Shown here: positions 43,028-43,580 of the stretch, piece by piece
Layout: each line of letters begins with the position of its first letter
Position numbering within the stretch: the stretch's first letter is position 1
Notes under the pieces: model-generated
What the model saw: only the letters and a program-made list of their open reading frames with translations
Databases searched by the model: none
Told to the model about the DNA's origin: nothing
Assembly (NCBI GenBank): GCA_903845215.1
Contig: CAIMWI010000040.1
Coordinates: 1 to 43,580 of the forward strand
Direction of reading: 5' to 3'
DNA: 43,580 bases
Source of the DNA: an uncultured Rhodobacterales bacterium
Lineage (GTDB): Bacteria; Pseudomonadota; Alphaproteobacteria; Rhodobacterales; Rhodobacteraceae
Program-made: the position numbers and the translations under genes

Positions 43028-43580
43028 TTAGGCTTTTTCCAACTCGAACGCGTCATGCAGGGCTTGAACCGCCAGTTCCATATACTTGCGGTCAATCAGA
43101 ACCGAGATCTTAATCTCAGACGTCGCAATCACCTTGATATTCACATTCTCTGCCGCAAGTGACGCGAACATTTTTGCAGCCACCCCGGCATGGCTGCGCA
43201 TGCCAATGCCCACGACCGATACTTTGGACACATCGCTGTCTGTGATCAGCTGGGCATAGGCGAATTTACCTGCAGCTTGGGCGTCTTCGATGGCCTTTTT
43301 GGCGCGCAAAACCTGATTGGTCGGGCAAGAAAACGTCATGTCGGTATAGGCGCGCTTGTCGGTCGGGTCGTCATGTTCCGAGATATTCTGTACGATCATG
43401 TCGACATTCACCCCCGCATCGGCCAAGGGGCCGAATATGGCGGCCGCAATGCCCGGGCGGTCTTCAACCCGCACCAGCGTCATTTTCGCTTCATCGCGGC
43501 TAAAGGCCACGCCAGAGACGACTTTCGATTCCATGATTTCATCCTCGTCGCAGACCAAAGTTCCAGAAGTCTCGTCGGTA
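43028..43580 (-). CDS. lysC: Aspartate kinase, C-terminal part (runs off the right edge)
   Basis: Only the last 183 residues are in the window; the gene starts beyond 43580 and the reading frame is open to the edge. What is seen is the C-terminal regulatory region with two ACT domains: the first around VEDRPGIAAAIFGPLADAGV and NISEHDD, the second around SVVGIGMRSHAGVAAKMFASLAAENV. Aspartate kinase phosphorylates aspartate in the first step of the lysine, threonine and methionine pathway; the ACT pair binds the feedback inhibitors. The segment upstream reads TDETSGTLVCDEDEIME, the expected linker between kinase and ACT domains. The kinase active site is outside the window. Confidence 0.95.
   Translation of the reverse strand, partial: TDETSGTLVCDEDEIMESKVVSGVAFSRDEAKMTLVRVEDRPGIAAAIFGPLADAGVNVDMIVQNISEHDDPTDKRAYTDMTFSCPTNQVLRAKKAIEDAQAAGKFAYAQLITDSDVSKVSVVGIGMRSHAGVAAKMFASLAAENVNIKVIATSEIKISVLIDRKYMELAVQALHDAFELEKA

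Overview
The window is 43.6 kb of GC-rich chromosomal DNA, most consistent with an alphaproteobacterium of the order Rhodobacterales (Rhodobacteraceae-like). Support comes from an alphaproteobacterial LexA box (GTTC-N7-GTTC) in front of uvrA, a BigR/SqrR-type operator (ATTC-N8-GAAT) in front of a rhodanese gene, a prfB without the programmed frameshift, a rodZ-like gene next to ispG, and a DUF455 protein, a bactofilin and a GAF-containing PtsP. Gene density is about 95 %. No gap exceeds about 240 bases and I see no insertion sequence, phage or CRISPR array. Most of the window is core housekeeping.

Layout: 1-2.7 kb holds two identical tRNA-Asp genes, a bidirectional terminator, a translationally coupled M20 peptidase/GNAT pair on the minus strand, and a small secreted protein. 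2.9-9 kb holds rodZ-like and ispG, a DsbA-like thiol oxidoreductase, and the divergent class A penicillin-binding protein PBP1A. 9-15 kb holds prfB, a DHA2 drug-efflux-type MFS transporter, an M23 peptidase overlapping a bactofilin (cell-shape module), and a one-Cys PrxQ peroxiredoxin with a DUF455 ferritin-like protein. 15.1-23.1 kb is a plus-strand run: a 1167-residue YhdP/AsmA-like envelope protein, queA, an MFS transporter, a DUF924 protein and lpd. 23.1-30 kb holds the rhodanese, uvrA, a DUF2892 membrane protein, mmsA with a divergent LysR regulator, and coaD.

30-36 kb is the more accessory part. It holds an orphan multi-pass membrane protein, then a LysR gene divergent from a three-gene aromatic-degradation operon: maleylacetate reductase, a TfdB/resorcinol-hydroxylase-like flavoprotein and a hydroxyquinol 1,2-dioxygenase. 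The dioxygenase is cut off exactly at its second histidine iron ligand and runs out of frame into rnd, so the ring-cleavage step of the encoded pathway looks lost here.

36-43.6 kb holds rnd and glcB (malate synthase G) converging on a perfect 21-bp inverted repeat, ptsP (nitrogen-PTS enzyme I), a secreted CHRD-domain protein with a small four-helix membrane protein, and the 3' part of the aspartate kinase gene lysC running off the right edge.

The points most worth a second look are the truncated dioxygenase, the two stress-regulon operators at 23.5 kb, the operator-like inverted repeats in divergent promoters (15.1 and 28.4 kb), the cell-shape pair at 12-13.6 kb, and the two unassigned membrane or secreted loci (30.1 and 42 kb). 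Functions are read from sequence alone; no database search was run.
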